Source: Blastopirellula sp.
GTDB lineage: Bacteria; Planctomycetota; Planctomycetia; Pirellulales; Pirellulaceae
NCBI GenBank assembly: GCA_002733575.1
Contig: NVWB01000154.1
Location: 1-54,488, forward strand
DNA: 54,488 nt
Reading direction: 5' to 3'
In this document: piece by piece, positions 53,110 to 54,488 of the stretch
Layout of the letters: the number at the start of each line of letters is the position of its first letter
Position numbering within the stretch: the first letter of the stretch is position 1
The notes under the pieces: model-generated
Told to the model about the DNA's origin: nothing
The model's database searches: none
What the model saw: only the letters and a program-made list of their open reading frames with translations
Position numbers and translations under genes: made by a program

Positions 53110-53997
53110 ATGCCTGAGCAAATTGAAGCGCCACCGAAATTTGTAATGTGGAAGTCCGTTCCGCTCGTTGAAGACCTGGGCTGGCAGCGGCAGTGGTTTG
53201 GCAACGAACTTGATCCGACCGCGGTCTTCAATGTGCGTGGAGTCGGTATTCGAGAACCAATGTTCAACGAGAACGTTCATCGTCCGATCGGCACGGGTGA
53301 CTGGCTGATCATGTACTTTCATCAAGCCGCAAGACTAGAACGCAACAATTCAGCGGGATCATCGCAACCAAACTCACTCGTCCTCTGGCCACCTGGAGCC
53401 GAGCAATTCTACAGCTGGGCCAATGCCGCCGATGTCGAACCACATTCATGGATGCATGTGGAGGGAACCTGTGTCGCTCAGCAAGTCGAGGAGAATCGTC
53501 TGCCTACTGCTATCCCAATAACAGTCGAGAACGAGTCTTTGATGATATGTCCATTACAAAATATGATGGATGAAATGACTCGAAATGAAACCCCTGATTT
53601 GATTATTCTGCAAAACCTCTTTCAAAACTGGGCTCGTTCAATCGCGCGACATCTTCAAACGCAAGAAACACAACGTATCCCACCGTCGTTGCTGAAAGTC
53701 CGCCTCTATCTCGATGAACACTTCACTGAAACCACGCCACTGGACGATCTGGCCCGCATCGCATGTATGTCGCGAAGCCACCTCTGCCACAGATTTCGAG
53801 AACACTTCGGCACCACCATCAGCAGCTACGTAATCCGCCGCCGGATGTCGATCGCTCAAAGGATGTTGTTTGATATCAACCTACGACCTGGAGAAATCGC
53901 CAAAGAAATTGGTTACCCTGACATCTACCAGTTTTCAAAACAATTCAAAAAGACGTTCGGCGTCAGCCCAACTCAATACCGCAAGCAACACACATAA
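53110..53997 (+). CDS. AraC-family transcriptional regulator
   Basis: The 295-residue cytoplasmic protein has an N-terminal cupin-like ligand domain (about 1-170; VPLVEDLGWQRQWFGNELDP, GDWLIMYFHQ, LVLWPPGAEQFYSW). The C-terminal AraC double helix-turn-helix is at about 195-293: TPLDDLARIACMSRSHLCHR, FREHFGTTISSYV and the family signature PGEIAKEIGYPDIYQFSKQF then KKTFGVSPTQYRK. It is divergent from the fructokinase operon, the common arrangement for a regulator responding to the pathway's sugar. Fructose or a fructo-oligosaccharide as ligand is inference. Confidence 0.9.
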   Translation: MPEQIEAPPKFVMWKSVPLVEDLGWQRQWFGNELDPTAVFNVRGVGIREPMFNENVHRPIGTGDWLIMYFHQAARLERNNSAGSSQPNSLVLWPPGAEQFYSWANAADVEPHSWMHVEGTCVAQQVEENRLPTAIPITVENESLMICPLQNMMDEMTRNETPDLIILQNLFQNWARSIARHLQTQETQRIPPSLLKVRLYLDEHFTETTPLDDLARIACMSRSHLCHRFREHFGTTISSYVIRRRMSIAQRMLFDINLRPGEIAKEIGYPDIYQFSKQFKKTFGVSPTQYRKQHT

Positions 53998-54033
53998 CGC
54001 GATTATTAGATCAATCTGGACATTTCCTGCGGT

Positions 54034-54297
54034 GTACTAGCCCAGCGAACCACGTCGTGAACATCCTTTCACTAGTTCATTCGCAATTACGTCACAATCA
54101 CTCTGGAATTCGATGAATAAATCGTCATGATCCTTGGCTATTACGAGTGAGTTCGTTGCATATGGTAGTTCAAAATAGAGTCATTATAATGGACCAACAG
54201 CCTCGATTGTTTTAAGTTTTTCTTGATGGATAGATTCCACATCTTTGAGTTGATTGATAATCGCTTATAATAGCTACCGAAAGTCGCTGGACTATTA
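54034..54297 (-). repeat. Dispersed TIR repeat, copy C (full length, about 264 bp)
   Basis: On the plus strand it runs from GTGTACTAGCCCAGCGAACC to GCTACCGAAAGTCGCTGGAC followed by TATTACAA. Its reverse complement aligns with copy B over the whole length, sharing TATTATAAGCGATTATCAA-, AAAGATGTGGAAT-, AACTTAAAACAATCGAGGCT- and CATTATAATGACT-type blocks. It begins 37 bp after the AraC stop. Confidence 0.82.
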
Positions 54298-54343
54298 CAA
54301 CGCTCTCGTATCCACGTCATAGACCACCATACTTAATTGACTA

Positions 54344-54488
54344 ATGTTTGAAGGACAACCGTCACGAGATGTACATCAATCATTGGGGCAATGGTCTATT
54401 GATCTCGTTGAGATCGAAACTCCTATTGCAATATCAGACTTGAATCCGCCAATAATTATAAAAAAGAATCCCCCGCCCAGTGATACTG
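54344..54488 (+). CDS. Possible start of a hypothetical gene running off the window
   Basis: ATG at 54344 opens a frame (MFEGQPSRDVHQSLGQWSID, then LVEIETPIAI...) that stays open for 48 codons to the window end. No ribosome site is evident and no family is recognised. The region 54298-54343 between repeat copy C and this frame holds nothing I can name. Confidence 0.3.
   Translation, partial: MFEGQPSRDVHQSLGQWSIDLVEIETPIAISDLNPPIIIKKNPPPSDT

Noticed and set aside
1..54488. Restriction-modification, toxin-antitoxin, phage or defence system
   Set aside because: No genes of these types were recognised. The only mobile-element proteins are decayed IS21 pieces, and RlmF is an rRNA methyltransferase, not a DNA methylase.

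Overview
The window looks like chromosome of a polysaccharide-degrading bacterium of the PVC superphylum, most likely a marine planctomycete (Verrucomicrobiota or Kiritimatiellota are the alternatives). This rests on three DUF1552/DUF1592 gene pairs, two PVC-type heme-binding CxxCH proteins, DUF1080 and DUF1961 proteins, six Cys-type sulfatases and almost exclusively secreted products. No rRNA, tRNA or CRISPR array was recognised.

Layout. 1-1.1 kb: end of a sialate O-acetylesterase-like gene with degenerate catalytic motifs. 1.5-7.5 kb: a pectate-lyase locus (lyase fused to a formylglycine-enzyme-like domain, sulfatase, small secreted protein, second lyase), plus a sulfatase C-terminal remnant. 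8.1-10.3 kb: DUF1961 protein and a sulfatase. 11-25.7 kb: three paralogous pairs of Tat-exported DUF1552 proteins and cytochrome-type DUF1592 proteins, one preceded by a leucine-rich-repeat protein and one followed by a broken SGNH/acetylesterase gene. 26.4-33.7 kb: remnant membrane ORFs, a Tat-exported sugar isomerase/epimerase-like protein, a DUF1080-sulfatase fusion and a large CxxCH protein. 33.8-34.8 kb: an AT-rich rlmF gene unlike its surroundings. 35.1-44.1 kb: IS21 debris at both ends of a block holding a CxxCH protein, a four-module sulfatase and a decayed phosphoesterase. 44.1-54 kb: a probable fructan operon (sulfatase-GH32 fusion, sulfatase, acetylesterase remnant, GH32, PfkB fructokinase), all on the minus strand, with a divergent AraC regulator.

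The most interesting system is the 44-54 kb locus. A full sulfatase and a full GH32 fructanase sit in one 1254-residue polypeptide, next to a separate sulfatase and a separate GH32, a fructokinase and a regulator. This predicts secreted desulfation plus hydrolysis of a sulfated fructan (or fructose-containing glycan), followed by cytoplasmic phosphorylation of fructose. The substrate is inference.

A second system-level signal is a dispersed repeat of about 240-290 bp with terminal inverted repeats (consensus tip GTGTACTAGCCCAGCGAC), present in three full and three partial copies. It resembles a MITE. It ends one gene by supplying its stop codon, abuts IS21 debris, and its right tips face inward around both the 1.4-15.9 kb and the 35.1-54.0 kb segments. 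Several genes are decayed (phosphoesterase, two acetylesterase-type genes, istA/istB), so this is a plastic accessory region.
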